In this document: positions 46,733 through 55,166 of the stretch, in pieces
Layout: every line of letters begins with the position of its first letter
Position numbering within the stretch: position 1 is the first letter of the stretch
Source: Bacteroidia bacterium
Lineage (GTDB): Bacteria > Bacteroidota > Bacteroidia > J057
Assembly: GCA_033391075.1 (NCBI GenBank)
Contig: JAWPMV010000005.1
Location: 1-64,000, forward strand
Reading direction: 5' to 3'
Length of the DNA stretch: 64,000 bases
Made by a program: the position numbers and the translations under genes
Notes under the pieces: generated by a model
The model's input: only the letters and a program-made list of their open reading frames with translations
What the model was told of the DNA's origin: nothing
Database searches by the model: none

Positions 46733-47875
46733 ATGGAAGTAAATTTACTCGACATACTGGTCATGTTGAGCCTTGCACAAGGCTTTATTTTCGGATTTGT
46801 GCTGCTATTTTCTCCCATTTTTAAAGGCAGTCCCAACAAATACCTGGCCTTATCCTTTATTATGATCTCTATCATAGGGATGAATCAATGGTTGAGTGAT
46901 TGGGGCTTTGATGATCAATATTATTTCATAGACTATTTCGGAGATGATGTTCCCTGGATTCTGTTGGTATTTGTTCCTGTACTCTTTTTTTTCCTGAAAA
47001 TCACCAAGCATTCCTGGGGAAACAAAAGGGAATTTCTTTTGCTGAGCATTCCTTTCGGTATCTATGTAATTCTCAATCTCATCATCAATTTTGAGTACGA
47101 TTTCCAGTGGTACAAAATGCCGGGAATGGAAAGCTTTAGGTATTGGGTGTATTCCACGGAGTCTTATCTGGGGCCTATATATAGTTTACTCCTCTGCATC
47201 ATTAGTTTCTTTATCATTAGGCAGGCTAAAGTTCCTCCAGAGGAAAAAATATGGATCCAGAGAATCTGGCATTTCTTTCTCATACTTGTAATTCTTTGGC
47301 TGATCGTGAGTTTTATCCCTTCAGATTTTATGCTGATTGATTCTGCTTTTACCTACGGACTCTGGTTGGCGATCTCATTCTTTATTTACTGGATGACTTA
47401 TAAAGGGCTTTATCAATTGAGATTGGTGCAGGACAAGGCTTTGTTGAAAAAACTTTTCCACGAGGAGGCTACTGAAGCAAATAAAAGCTCGGTGATAAGG
47501 ACAAAAGAGGTTGTAAATAATCCAACTTTCGACAAAAACAATCATTACTTACTTGAGTTGGACCGTTTGCTTTCAGAGGAAAAGATTTTTCTTGATCCGG
47601 ATTTGAGTAGAGATCAGGTCGCCGAACGATTGGGGATTAGCTCGGGCTACCTTTCCCAAATAATAAATACGGCTACTTCCACCAATTTCACCAGCTATAT
47701 CAATCAGCATCGGGTTGAAGAAGTTAAGAAGATGATCCTCGATCCTGAAGCTCAAAAGTACAGTTTGCTAGCGATTGGCTTGGAGGCTGGCTTTAAATCT
47801 AAATCTGCTTTTTACACTACCTTCAAAAAGCAGACAGGAAAAACCCCCACAGAATTCAAAAAATCGCATAGATAG
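46733..47875 (+). CDS. Membrane-bound AraC-type transcriptional regulator
   Basis: The 380-aa protein has six to seven hydrophobic segments in residues 1-235, a short linker, and a C-terminal AraC DNA-binding domain (about 285-378). Recognition segments are VAERLGISSGYLSQIIN and IGLEAGFKSKSAFYTTFKKQTG followed by TPTEFKK. GGAG lies 9 nt upstream of the ATG. This is the Bacteroidota class of integral-membrane AraC regulators, which are thought to sense a signal at the membrane. It follows pobA after 64 bp on the same strand and could control it; this is inference from position. Confidence 0.88.
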   Translation: MEVNLLDILVMLSLAQGFIFGFVLLFSPIFKGSPNKYLALSFIMISIIGMNQWLSDWGFDDQYYFIDYFGDDVPWILLVFVPVLFFFLKITKHSWGNKREFLLLSIPFGIYVILNLIINFEYDFQWYKMPGMESFRYWVYSTESYLGPIYSLLLCIISFFIIRQAKVPPEEKIWIQRIWHFFLILVILWLIVSFIPSDFMLIDSAFTYGLWLAISFFIYWMTYKGLYQLRLVQDKALLKKLFHEEATEANKSSVIRTKEVVNNPTFDKNNHYLLELDRLLSEEKIFLDPDLSRDQVAERLGISSGYLSQIINTATSTNFTSYINQHRVEEVKKMILDPEAQKYSLLAIGLEAGFKSKSAFYTTFKKQTGKTPTEFKKSHR

Positions 47876-47980
47876 GTTCTCATTTCTCAGGTTTTAACAA
47901 TCCAAAACCCCTTCTCGCTTGAGATAAGCCACCTTTGAGTCATCGAGGGTATCTATTACGGAAAACTTAATCCCTATCTC

Positions 47981-48580
47981 ATGCAGAACAAATGTTTGCT
48001 GGCTTTGGGCCTCTTTATGATGGTCTTTTTTGCCAACACAAAATCCCAAAATGATTCCCAAAACTTCCCACTCAAGATTTCGGTGCTGGATGAAAGCATC
48101 ACTTTTCCAAGTTTCAATTTCCTTTCATTCGATTATAATCCCGCCATCCTTATCGGGACGGAATATCAATTGAAAGAGAATCGCAATTCCGAATGCTTCA
48201 TTGCAGGAAACCTGGGCTTCCTTCATCATAAAGAGATGCAGACAGCCGTATTTCTGACTACAGAATTCGCCTACCGGAGATATTTCGGTCCACTTAGCCT
48301 TAGGATAGGATTGGGGCCTGGCTATCTCTATGGATTTGCTACCGGACCTGTGTATCGGGTAGAAAATGGGAACTATGAAGAAATAGGCAATAGTGGGACT
48401 CCCTATTTCCTGGTATCTGCAACTGCTGAACTAGGCTATCGATTGGGGGAAGATAGATACAGTCCCGAACTCTTTATCAGCTGGTCCAATAGCGTCGAAC
48501 TTCCCCTTAATGCCTATACGACTGCTCACCAATTGGTCGGCATAGGCATCAAAATTTATCCTTTCAAAAAGAAGCACTAA
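47981..48580 (+). CDS. Predicted outer-membrane beta-barrel-like protein
   Basis: The 199-aa protein has a signal peptide (about 1-22, ending TKSQ) and alternating hydrophobic/aromatic strands through to the C-terminus, for example FIAGNLGFLHH, TEFAYRRYFGPLSLRIGLGPGYLYG and LGYRLGEDRYSPELFISWS. The last residues (HQLVGIGIKIYPFKKKH) resemble a closing strand. This pattern fits a small eight-stranded barrel. I do not recognise a named family. It lies 10 bp upstream of the serine hydrolase gene and is probably cotranscribed. Confidence 0.6.
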   Translation: MQNKCLLALGLFMMVFFANTKSQNDSQNFPLKISVLDESITFPSFNFLSFDYNPAILIGTEYQLKENRNSECFIAGNLGFLHHKEMQTAVFLTTEFAYRRYFGPLSLRIGLGPGYLYGFATGPVYRVENGNYEEIGNSGTPYFLVSATAELGYRLGEDRYSPELFISWSNSVELPLNAYTTAHQLVGIGIKIYPFKKKH

Positions 48581-48590
48581 TCCAGGAATC

Positions 48591-49778
48591 ATGAAAAAAT
48601 ACTTCATAATATGCTTATCCCTCATTAGTTTCTATGCCTGTGAAACAGATGATGTTGTTGCTCCAGCGACTTATAACTGTCAACTAAGTGGTCCCGATAA
48701 TACAGACGCTCACCCCGATAAAGCCGCTATTGATCGGGCTTTGGAGGAAATAGGTGCTATATCCGTCGGTGTACAAGTTTCTGTCAAGGACAAAAACGGC
48801 CTTTGGTACAATAATGCGATGGGAAAAGCTGATATCCCCAATGATGTAGTTCTGGAAGCCTGTACGAAAACCATGGTAGGGAGTATTTCAAAAACATTTA
48901 CGGGCGTCCTCATCATGCAATTACAGGACGATGGAATTTTGTCGGTGGATGATATGCTCAAGGATTGGTTGGATGAGTCTGTGATCGGGGAGATTGAAAA
49001 TGCAGATCAGGTTAACTTAGGTCATTTGCTCACCCACACCAGCGGGATCAGAGATTACTTAGGCGTCAAACAGTACATCAATGCTTTGAATACTTCTTAT
49101 TTGTTGGAAACTCAAGAAGAGAAACTGCGCTATATCTATGGGAAAAAGGCGGAATTAGCGGTTGGAGAGAAATATTCTTATTCTAATAGCAATTACGTAT
49201 TGCTGGGGTTGGTCATAGAGAAGGCTAGAAATATGCCCCTTTGGGATGCGGTAGATACCTATATCGTAAAACGTCTGGGATTGGAGAACACAGAAATGGG
49301 AACGCATGAAAACCCCATTCCGGAAGGTACGGCAAGGCCTTATAGAAACATCAGCGGAAGAAGGTTTGAAGATGTTATGCACATTGCGGTTTCTGATGCA
49401 GCTACCGGGGATGGAGGAATCGCTAGCAATATGCAGGACCTCAACCTCTTTTTCGATGGACTTTTCACTGGACAATTGATGTCAAATGAAGCTTTCCAGC
49501 AAATGACAGATTCAGAATTGCTTATCGTAGGGGAGGGGGAAGAAGATTATCCTCAGTGGCCAGATGAGTCTTATGGGTTGGGGATCAGCTTATGGAATAC
49601 CCCTAAAGGTGTGGCTTATGGACATACGGGATCAACTTCTACCTATGAAGCCTATAGTTTTTACTTCCCGGATACTGGGGTTGCTATATCAATCGGATAT
49701 AATGCAGCAGAAGGAAATGGATTGGGAGAGAAACAACGAGCTTTTCGGGAAAAGTTGTTCGACATTCTATTGGATTAG
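48591..49778 (+). CDS. Serine hydrolase, class C beta-lactamase/DD-peptidase fold lipoprotein
   Basis: The 395-aa protein has a lipobox ending FYAC at residue 17. The catalytic motifs are Ser98-x-x-Lys101 (GSISKTFTG), Tyr197-x-Asn199 (YSYSNSNY) and a late HTG (YGHTGST). HLLTHTSGIRDY is a hallmark of the beta-lactamase class C/esterase group. Such lipoproteins act as D-alanyl carboxypeptidases, esterases or peptidases; a true beta-lactamase role is not shown. It ends before a clear terminator and follows the beta-barrel-like gene by 10 bp. Confidence 0.88.
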   Translation: MKKYFIICLSLISFYACETDDVVAPATYNCQLSGPDNTDAHPDKAAIDRALEEIGAISVGVQVSVKDKNGLWYNNAMGKADIPNDVVLEACTKTMVGSISKTFTGVLIMQLQDDGILSVDDMLKDWLDESVIGEIENADQVNLGHLLTHTSGIRDYLGVKQYINALNTSYLLETQEEKLRYIYGKKAELAVGEKYSYSNSNYVLLGLVIEKARNMPLWDAVDTYIVKRLGLENTEMGTHENPIPEGTARPYRNISGRRFEDVMHIAVSDAATGDGGIASNMQDLNLFFDGLFTGQLMSNEAFQQMTDSELLIVGEGEEDYPQWPDESYGLGISLWNTPKGVAYGHTGSTSTYEAYSFYFPDTGVAISIGYNAAEGNGLGEKQRAFREKLFDILLD

Positions 49779-49800
49779 CAGAAAAGCTTGGCCTTAACTT

Positions 49801-49826
49801 AAGGCTCTTATTAGAGAGCCTTTTTT
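49801..49826 (+). terminator. Terminator after the serine hydrolase
   Basis: AAGGCTCT (49801-49808) pairs with AGAGCCTT (49815-49822) and a T-run follows directly. It lies 22 bp after the stop codon. Confidence 0.9.
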
Positions 49827-50309
49827 CTAGCTTATACTTTATCCGAATTTCGAATATTTCGAGTTGTGACGTTTTTTTGTCAGAGGGCAGGATAGCTGTA
49901 TATATTTGAAGGTAAAAATGCTTAGACTTAGGTGATATTCTTACATAAAGTATTTTGATTTTAGGATAAATTGAATATCCGTATAATATGTTGTTAAACA
50001 TCTGAACATCATATAGTTATAGTTATTTAGTTTTGTTTCCGGAATAACATTTATTCCGAATTAATAAAATAATACATGGATATTTTTTAAATTGGACTAT
50101 TTTTATTACCTTGTGATTCTATAAGATCTATCAAAAAAACTCCCATTATTTAATCTTACCATTTATTGCCTTCTTTCTTTCCTGAGAAATTAGATGTTTA
50201 ACCCAGGGGTATTATTATACAATTCTCGGGCAAATCCATCGGGTCTAATCTTTGATTGGGACCGCTAAGCTTTGTAAGATCAATTGTACTCCATGAATTG
50301 ACAATTTTA
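49827..50309. other. 483-bp AT-rich intergenic region
   Basis: No gene is convincing here. It is strongly AT-rich and contains the palindrome 50040-50058. It should hold the promoter of the following T9SS protein gene. Confidence 0.5.
50040..50058. repeat. 19-bp perfect hairpin, possible operator
   Basis: CGGAATAA (50040-50047) and TTATTCCG (50051-50058) are exact complements around CAT. It lies about 250 bp upstream of the T9SS gene in AT-rich DNA. Confidence 0.35.
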
Positions 50310-51932
50310 ATGGAACAACTTTACATTTTTATTAAACCTTCCCGAAGGTATCGGGACCTCTTCTTTAGCTTTCCTTTGATTCTGATCCTATGTATGGGCA
50401 TGTCCTATGCACAGGGTAGTGCTTTTTGTGATGGTAGTGTTGCAAATGCAGGCAACATTAAACTTAACGGAGATTTTGGCAATCCAACTTTGCTGAATCC
50501 TGATGCAGGATCTGGAGATGCCAACATTTTTCAGGGCGGGAGTTATAATGCACTCTCAGGTGTTCCTGAAATGGACCAGTTTGAAGACCTTATCTCTCTT
50601 GGATTCAATGACTCAGGTTTTGACCAAAGCGGAATTTATCCTTGCAGCCAAACCAATCTGGATTGGATTGCGCTAGAGGGAGTGGTAAATGGTGAAGAAC
50701 CGCATAATGATCTCAGCGGAGGTTCAGCTTGTGGTGCGACTGACATTGTGCATAACGGATCGAATGCAGGTTACGGATTTTACACAATTGTTGACCAGGA
50801 TTGTAATCCTACGACTTCTACAGATGCCTACCTGATCATTCGTATGAGAATAGCCAAAGAATCCGCCGGTGCTTTTGGTTTTAGCTTGTTGGTAGATACT
50901 GACAATAGCTGCAACGGTTGGATTCCGGATGTAGGTTCTAACTGCGCTTCTCACTGTTTTGATCGTGAAATATGGTTAGGAACAGGTGGTGGAAACACTG
51001 GTCTGCACATCAAGAATATATCCGGCGGTGTTTCTCCGGGAACAGAAGTAGGTTTTATTGATATCAGCGAAACACAGGTTGCCTGCACGGCTTTGGCTCC
51101 GGCGGCTTGTAAAACGGGAAATCATAGCACCATCTTCTATACCTTTGGAGTTCCACTTTCTGATTTGGGAGTAACTTCCGGTTCTTTCGATCTTGGATTG
51201 GCTCCTGCAACATCCAATAGCCCTGATGACGTAATTGATGGCAACTATGCTTTTTCAGATGTGGGTGGAGTTGATGGAAGCGCAGCAGATGCGACAGGTT
51301 GTAATTGTACCGGTTTGACAGGAGACTGCCTAAATGCTTGTATCCTTACCTGTGCGACTAATAGTAATAATGCTGTATTCCCAGTGGAATACCTTGATTT
51401 GGTAGGAGAATATGTAGGACAGGAAATACTACTTAGCTGGTCTACCGCTAGAGAATTGAACAACCAAAAGTTTGAAATTGAGCGTTTAGATGCATTCGGT
51501 GAATTTGTACAAATCGGGGAGAAAGTTGGAAATGGAACAACTCAGGAAACATCCAGATACGTTTTCCGTGATCAGCAGCCCTTGTTGGGAAGCAATTACT
51601 ACCGCCTTAAGCAAATCGATTTCGATGGACAATTCCATTATTCTTCTATTCTCGAAGTTCGGCCTGGAGGTAGTGAAACTGAAATCAGAATCAATCCAGC
51701 TGTCGTTCAGGATGAATTAGGAATCGATGTTTTGAGTTCCAGTAATGAAAGCTATGAGCTTCAAATATTGTCCGTGAATGGGCAGATTCTTTTCTCCGAA
51801 AAACAAGCTTTTCAAAAAGGATCTCAACGATTATACTTCTCAGCGGATAATCTGAGTAGTGGAATGTACTTTGTACGGCTGATGGATATAACTGGGAGGG
51901 CAATAGCTCCTGCCAAGTTTATTAAATATTAA
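50310..51932 (+). CDS. Secreted protein with T9SS type A sorting domain
   Basis: ATG 50310 begins a 540-aa protein; the longer frame starts at TTG and was rejected. A signal segment (FSFPLILILCMGMSYAQ) ends near residue 36. The main body (about 37-375) is rich in Gly, Asn, Asp and Cys, with SGGSACGATDIVHNG and LLVDTDNSCNGWIPD, and is not a family I recognise. A fibronectin-like strand set follows (VEYLDLVGEYVGQEILLSW). The C-terminus from about 475 is a T9SS domain ending SSGMYFVRLMDITGR. It is surface-exported; ligand or enzyme function is unknown. Confidence 0.8.
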   Translation: MEQLYIFIKPSRRYRDLFFSFPLILILCMGMSYAQGSAFCDGSVANAGNIKLNGDFGNPTLLNPDAGSGDANIFQGGSYNALSGVPEMDQFEDLISLGFNDSGFDQSGIYPCSQTNLDWIALEGVVNGEEPHNDLSGGSACGATDIVHNGSNAGYGFYTIVDQDCNPTTSTDAYLIIRMRIAKESAGAFGFSLLVDTDNSCNGWIPDVGSNCASHCFDREIWLGTGGGNTGLHIKNISGGVSPGTEVGFIDISETQVACTALAPAACKTGNHSTIFYTFGVPLSDLGVTSGSFDLGLAPATSNSPDDVIDGNYAFSDVGGVDGSAADATGCNCTGLTGDCLNACILTCATNSNNAVFPVEYLDLVGEYVGQEILLSWSTARELNNQKFEIERLDAFGEFVQIGEKVGNGTTQETSRYVFRDQQPLLGSNYYRLKQIDFDGQFHYSSILEVRPGGSETEIRINPAVVQDELGIDVLSSSNESYELQILSVNGQILFSEKQAFQKGSQRLYFSADNLSSGMYFVRLMDITGRAIAPAKFIKY

Positions 51933-51950
51933 TAGAAAGATCTGTTATGC

Positions 51951-51984
51951 AAATCCCTTACCCTTTCAAGAGGGTAGGGGATTT
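51951..51984. terminator. Bidirectional terminator between convergent genes
   Basis: AAATCCCTTACCC (51951-51963) pairs with GGGTAGGGGATTT (51972-51984), one G-T pair. It lies between the stop codons of the T9SS gene and the START-domain gene; TTTTTT follows shortly on the plus strand. Confidence 0.85.
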
Positions 51985-52620
51985 CTAGTTTTTTATCCAG
52001 GGTACATTTGCATAAATGAAACTTTCTTTCTTGCATTCCTTTCTGAGCCCTTTCATGGTTTCAAAAGGACCATCCAACAAAAATAGATTTACCAACCAGG
52101 CAGGCAAAGCACCCGGATCAGCCAAGGATTGGTAGGAGATCTTTAATTTCCCTTCTGGGAGCTGTTCTATTTTCCATTCTGTATCTACTTGAGCCAGTCG
52201 AACAAAGTCTTCTTTTTCAGGCACAAAAGAGGGAGCGGACTTTTGTTTAATGATGACGGTTCCATCACTTTTTTGGCTAGCAGTGGTAGCACTGATTCCG
52301 TCTCGATCTGTAAGTGGCCAGGGCATGGAAACAGTATAATAGGTCCAGGAACCCTGAGGTACATTGCCTTTTAGTTTTTTTGTACTACTGAGTTTATATA
52401 CCCAATTGGGATAGTTGGAAGCCTGGGTTAAAATGGCGGTAACTGTACTCATCCGTGCTTCCAGGGTCATATAGGCTTTGAATTCCTTGAGGTCTTTTCC
52501 GCCTGAAGTCCGTGTATATATAGTAATGCCGTCTTTTTCTTTCTCTTTTTTCCACTCAGACTGTCCAAAACTGGAACTAAAGAGGAATATACTTAGTAGA
52601 ATGGCAATGGATTTTTTCAT
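51985..52620 (-). CDS. START/SRPBCC domain secreted protein
   Basis: ATG 52620 starts MKKSIAILLSIFLFSSSFGQ, a signal peptide, giving 211 aa; the in-frame upstream extension is rejected. The rest is a START-type helix-grip fold, with EWKKEKEKDGITIYTR, LTQASNYPNWV, MPWPLTDRDGIS and a final long helix. START domains bind lipids or other hydrophobic ligands in a deep pocket. Periplasmic lipid transfer or sequestration is inferred. The gene is divergent from the MBL-fold gene (126 bp). Confidence 0.85.
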   Translation of the reverse strand: MKKSIAILLSIFLFSSSFGQSEWKKEKEKDGITIYTRTSGGKDLKEFKAYMTLEARMSTVTAILTQASNYPNWVYKLSSTKKLKGNVPQGSWTYYTVSMPWPLTDRDGISATTASQKSDGTVIIKQKSAPSFVPEKEDFVRLAQVDTEWKIEQLPEGKLKISYQSLADPGALPAWLVNLFLLDGPFETMKGLRKECKKESFIYANVPWIKN

Positions 52621-52746
52621 GTGTTGAATGTTTGCTGAAAGAACTCTTCCGAAGGAAAATAGTTGGTTTATGGGCAAAAATTAATTCAAGGCTTCAAGTT
52701 GTCGACTTTTTCTTTCTGTATGTATATTGAATCCATACAGAATATT

Positions 52747-53607
52747 ATGGAACGCATCACGAAAGAACTAAGTATTAAAGGAGTACCCATCAAGGTGCAT
52801 GGTATGTCAACCGGTTTAATCAGCCTCAAAGAAAAGGCTGTTAATGTAAAGAGTCCGGGTATGCTGAGCCTGCTACCTAGCTTTTTTACTAAGAAATTTG
52901 CACCGATGATGCCGATTTGGTGTTGGTTGGTTGAGCATCCGGAAGGAAATATCCTGATTGATGTGGGGGAGACGAGCAAGGTCCATGATCCAGATTATTT
53001 TAAAGTCCTGGATGCGGTTTCCAGCTACTATTTCCGAACACAAATGAAGTTTGATGTCAAGCGGGAGGATGAATTGGATATACAATTGAAAGAGCTTGGC
53101 TTTACTCCCGAAGACATTGATCGCATTGTCCTGACCCATTTGCATTTGGATCATACGGGTTGCCTCGATTATTTCCTCGATCATACTATTGAAGTCAATC
53201 AAGTGGAAAATGAGAAACCGGAAGGGGTCTTTCCTCAGTTATTCCCAGAAGGATTTTCTCCTGTTTATGTAAGCCTGGAGGATGCATATGAGGTTTTTGG
53301 GAGCTGCAGGTATTTGACAGAGGATAAATCCATGCTGATGGTTCCCACGCCAGGGCATAGCTACGGTCATAGCTCGATTTTACTCAAAACGGATCAGGGC
53401 GAAATTCTCTTTGCCGGAGATGCGGTGTATTATGAGGAGCAACTGGCTGCGGACAGATTTTCGGCTACGGTAGCTAATAAGGAAATGAGTATAGCGAGTA
53501 TTGGCAAGATCAAGGAATATGCAAGCAAGCATCAGATGGTCTTTTTGCCAAGTCATGATGCGGATGCCCGTAGGAAGCTTGCGGATATGGTGTTTTTGAA
53601 GGGATAA
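52747..53607 (+). CDS. MBL-fold hydrolase, N-acyl homoserine lactonase-like
   Basis: ATG 52747 (MERITKELSIKG) gives 286 aa; ATG 52720 is a possible alternative. The metallo-beta-lactamase fold motif HLHLDH is at residues 131-136, with later ligands in TPGHSYGHSS and FAGDAVYY. WCWLVEHPEGNILIDVGE and the overall length match the AHL-lactonase subgroup (AiiA/AttM-like). Quorum quenching or lactone hydrolysis is plausible, but sequence alone does not fix the substrate. There is no signal peptide, so it acts in the cytoplasm. It is followed by a class A beta-lactamase-like gene after 34 bp. Confidence 0.82.
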   Translation: MERITKELSIKGVPIKVHGMSTGLISLKEKAVNVKSPGMLSLLPSFFTKKFAPMMPIWCWLVEHPEGNILIDVGETSKVHDPDYFKVLDAVSSYYFRTQMKFDVKREDELDIQLKELGFTPEDIDRIVLTHLHLDHTGCLDYFLDHTIEVNQVENEKPEGVFPQLFPEGFSPVYVSLEDAYEVFGSCRYLTEDKSMLMVPTPGHSYGHSSILLKTDQGEILFAGDAVYYEEQLAADRFSATVANKEMSIASIGKIKEYASKHQMVFLPSHDADARRKLADMVFLKG

Positions 53608-53641
53608 TCTGCGGTTAATAACTAATTAAACTACTACGAAA

Positions 53642-54640
53642 ATGAGAAATACATACATTAATTACCTGCTATTCCTGGCGTTTTTCCTTTTTATTCCTAC
53701 CATCTATCACGCACAGGAAGGAAATCCAGACCGACTGAAAGGAGAGATCCAAAGACTAGAAAAGTTATCAGGAGGTAGAGTAGGGGTAGGAATCATTCAC
53801 TTGGAAAGTGGGAAGGAATTCTTTTACAATAAGGATGTGATTTTTCCCATGGCCAGTACCTATAAAATTCCGGTTGCGGTGAAAATGCTTCAGTTGGTGG
53901 AAGCGGGCGAATTGCGTCTTGACAGTATGGTAACAATAGGAGAAAAGGATATCCATCCAGGAAGTGGAACCATTTCTCGCCTCTTAAATGATCCTGGATT
54001 AGCGATTTCTGCCTTGAATTTGATGGAACTAATGATGTTGATCAGTGATAATTCGGCTACAGATTTGTGCATGAAACTGGCGGAAGGGCCAGATGTGATC
54101 AATGAAATGCTAAGGAAATATGGAATAAAAGATCTGAGTGTGGATCGTCCGACTGTAGCTCTGATAGCGAATTATCTGGGGATTGATTTAATGGCAGATG
54201 AAGAAATGTCCATGGATGAAATGATGAAGAAGCTTGAAGACATTGATGAAAAGGAGCAGGAAGCGGCCATGGCAAAATTTTCTGAAGATCCCAGAGATCA
54301 ATCTTCTCCTTATGCGATGGCTAAATTGCTGGAGAAACTATGGGATGGAGAAATGCTGAATAAAGAGAATACAGAACTTCTGCTCGATATTATGTTAAGA
54401 TGTGAGACGGGCGAGAATCGCTTAAAGGGGGTTTTACCACCCGGAACAGCGCTTGCGCATAAAACAGGAACCATAGGAGGTACAACTAATGATGTCGGCA
54501 TCATTTATTTGCCTGAGGAAGCCGGACATGTGGTAGTGGTAGTATTTGTAAAGGATTCAGAGAAGGAAATCCCTCAAAGAGAGAAATCGATCGCTCATAT
54601 TGCTCGGGCGGCTTATGATTATTTCTTGTTTCATCCCTAA
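53642..54640 (+). CDS. Class A beta-lactamase-like serine hydrolase without canonical Glu166
   Basis: This 332-aa protein has a signal peptide (about 1-24). The class A motifs are Ser72-x-x-Lys75 (MASTYK), Ser135-Asp-Asn137 (ISDNSA) and Lys274-Thr-Gly (AHKTGT). The omega-loop region that usually reads ExxLN after DR is instead DRPTVALIANYLG, followed by an acidic, Met-rich insert (about 183-222) before SSPYAMAKLL. The deacylating Glu is therefore not at its standard place. It could be a beta-lactamase with a substituted deacylation residue, a slow penicillin-binding enzyme, or an esterase. It lies just upstream of the IS3 element. Confidence 0.82.
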   Translation: MRNTYINYLLFLAFFLFIPTIYHAQEGNPDRLKGEIQRLEKLSGGRVGVGIIHLESGKEFFYNKDVIFPMASTYKIPVAVKMLQLVEAGELRLDSMVTIGEKDIHPGSGTISRLLNDPGLAISALNLMELMMLISDNSATDLCMKLAEGPDVINEMLRKYGIKDLSVDRPTVALIANYLGIDLMADEEMSMDEMMKKLEDIDEKEQEAAMAKFSEDPRDQSSPYAMAKLLEKLWDGEMLNKENTELLLDIMLRCETGENRLKGVLPPGTALAHKTGTIGGTTNDVGIIYLPEEAGHVVVVVFVKDSEKEIPQREKSIAHIARAAYDYFLFHP

Positions 54641-54647
54641 ACAGAAA

Positions 54648-54673
54648 AGGATTCTTCTGCTGAGGAGAATCCT
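54648..54673 (+). terminator. Terminator-like hairpin after the class A enzyme
   Basis: AGGATTCTTCT (54648-54658) pairs with AGGAGAATCCT (54663-54673) with one mismatch. The following sequence (ACTTTATTC) is only moderately T-rich. It lies 7 bp after the stop. Confidence 0.6.
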
Positions 54674-54758
54674 ACTTTATTCAAGAAAGTTAACATAAGA
54701 TAAATTATCGAGTCAAAGGTCTTGCGCTGGATAAAGGGGACACTTAGTAAGTAAGTGT

Positions 54759-55166
54759 ATGAAGATTAACGATTTAGAGAAGCTTAGTAGCGAGCTGCAT
54801 TCTGGTGAGTTTAAATACCGGCTTGTCAGTCGCTATCGTATGGGCTTGTATAGTCCGTTGGAAATTTGGCAAAGCTATGGAGTAAGTCGTAGCTTATTAC
54901 ATAAGTGGAACTGCCAGTACTACCGAAATTTCATTTTATCTGTAAAACCACCTAACTCTATGAATTCCAGGAAAAACTCCAACAAGCAGCGCATCGCTCA
55001 GCTAGAGCGTCAGCTTCGCGAGCTCAAAGCCGCCTATGCAGAAGAAAAACTCAAACGTCAGATGTACGAGAAAGTCATCCGTATAGCTGAAGAAGAATTT
55101 GAGATGCCGGTTAGAAAAAAGGCTGGCGCCAAGCAGTTGCGGAAGGACGCAGGGACTACCCCTTAG
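54759..55166 (+). CDS. IS3-family transposase OrfA
   Basis: This 135-aa protein carries a helix-turn-helix (about 20-50; SPLEIWQSYGVSRSLLHKW) and a leucine-zipper-like coiled coil (about 72-105; IAQLERQLRELKAAYAEEKL), the standard OrfA layout for binding the IS ends and oligomerising. Its TAG overlaps the GTG of OrfB by one base. A slippery A-AAA-AAG heptamer lies 45 bp before the stop, so a fraction of ribosomes should make the OrfAB fusion. Confidence 0.9.
   Translation: MKINDLEKLSSELHSGEFKYRLVSRYRMGLYSPLEIWQSYGVSRSLLHKWNCQYYRNFILSVKPPNSMNSRKNSNKQRIAQLERQLRELKAAYAEEKLKRQMYEKVIRIAEEEFEMPVRKKAGAKQLRKDAGTTP
55115..55121 (+). promoter_or_regulatory. Programmed -1 frameshift site of the IS3 transposase
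   Basis: The heptamer AAAAAAG is phased A-AAA-AAG in the OrfA frame. A -1 slip enters the OrfB frame, which is free of stop codons from here to the OrfB start at 55166. This gives a continuous OrfAB product. Confidence 0.85.

Noticed and set aside
49684-50001. A 105-codon minus-strand frame reaching into an intergenic region
   Set aside because: It runs through a clear terminator and the 3' end of the serine hydrolase; its product has no recognisable feature.
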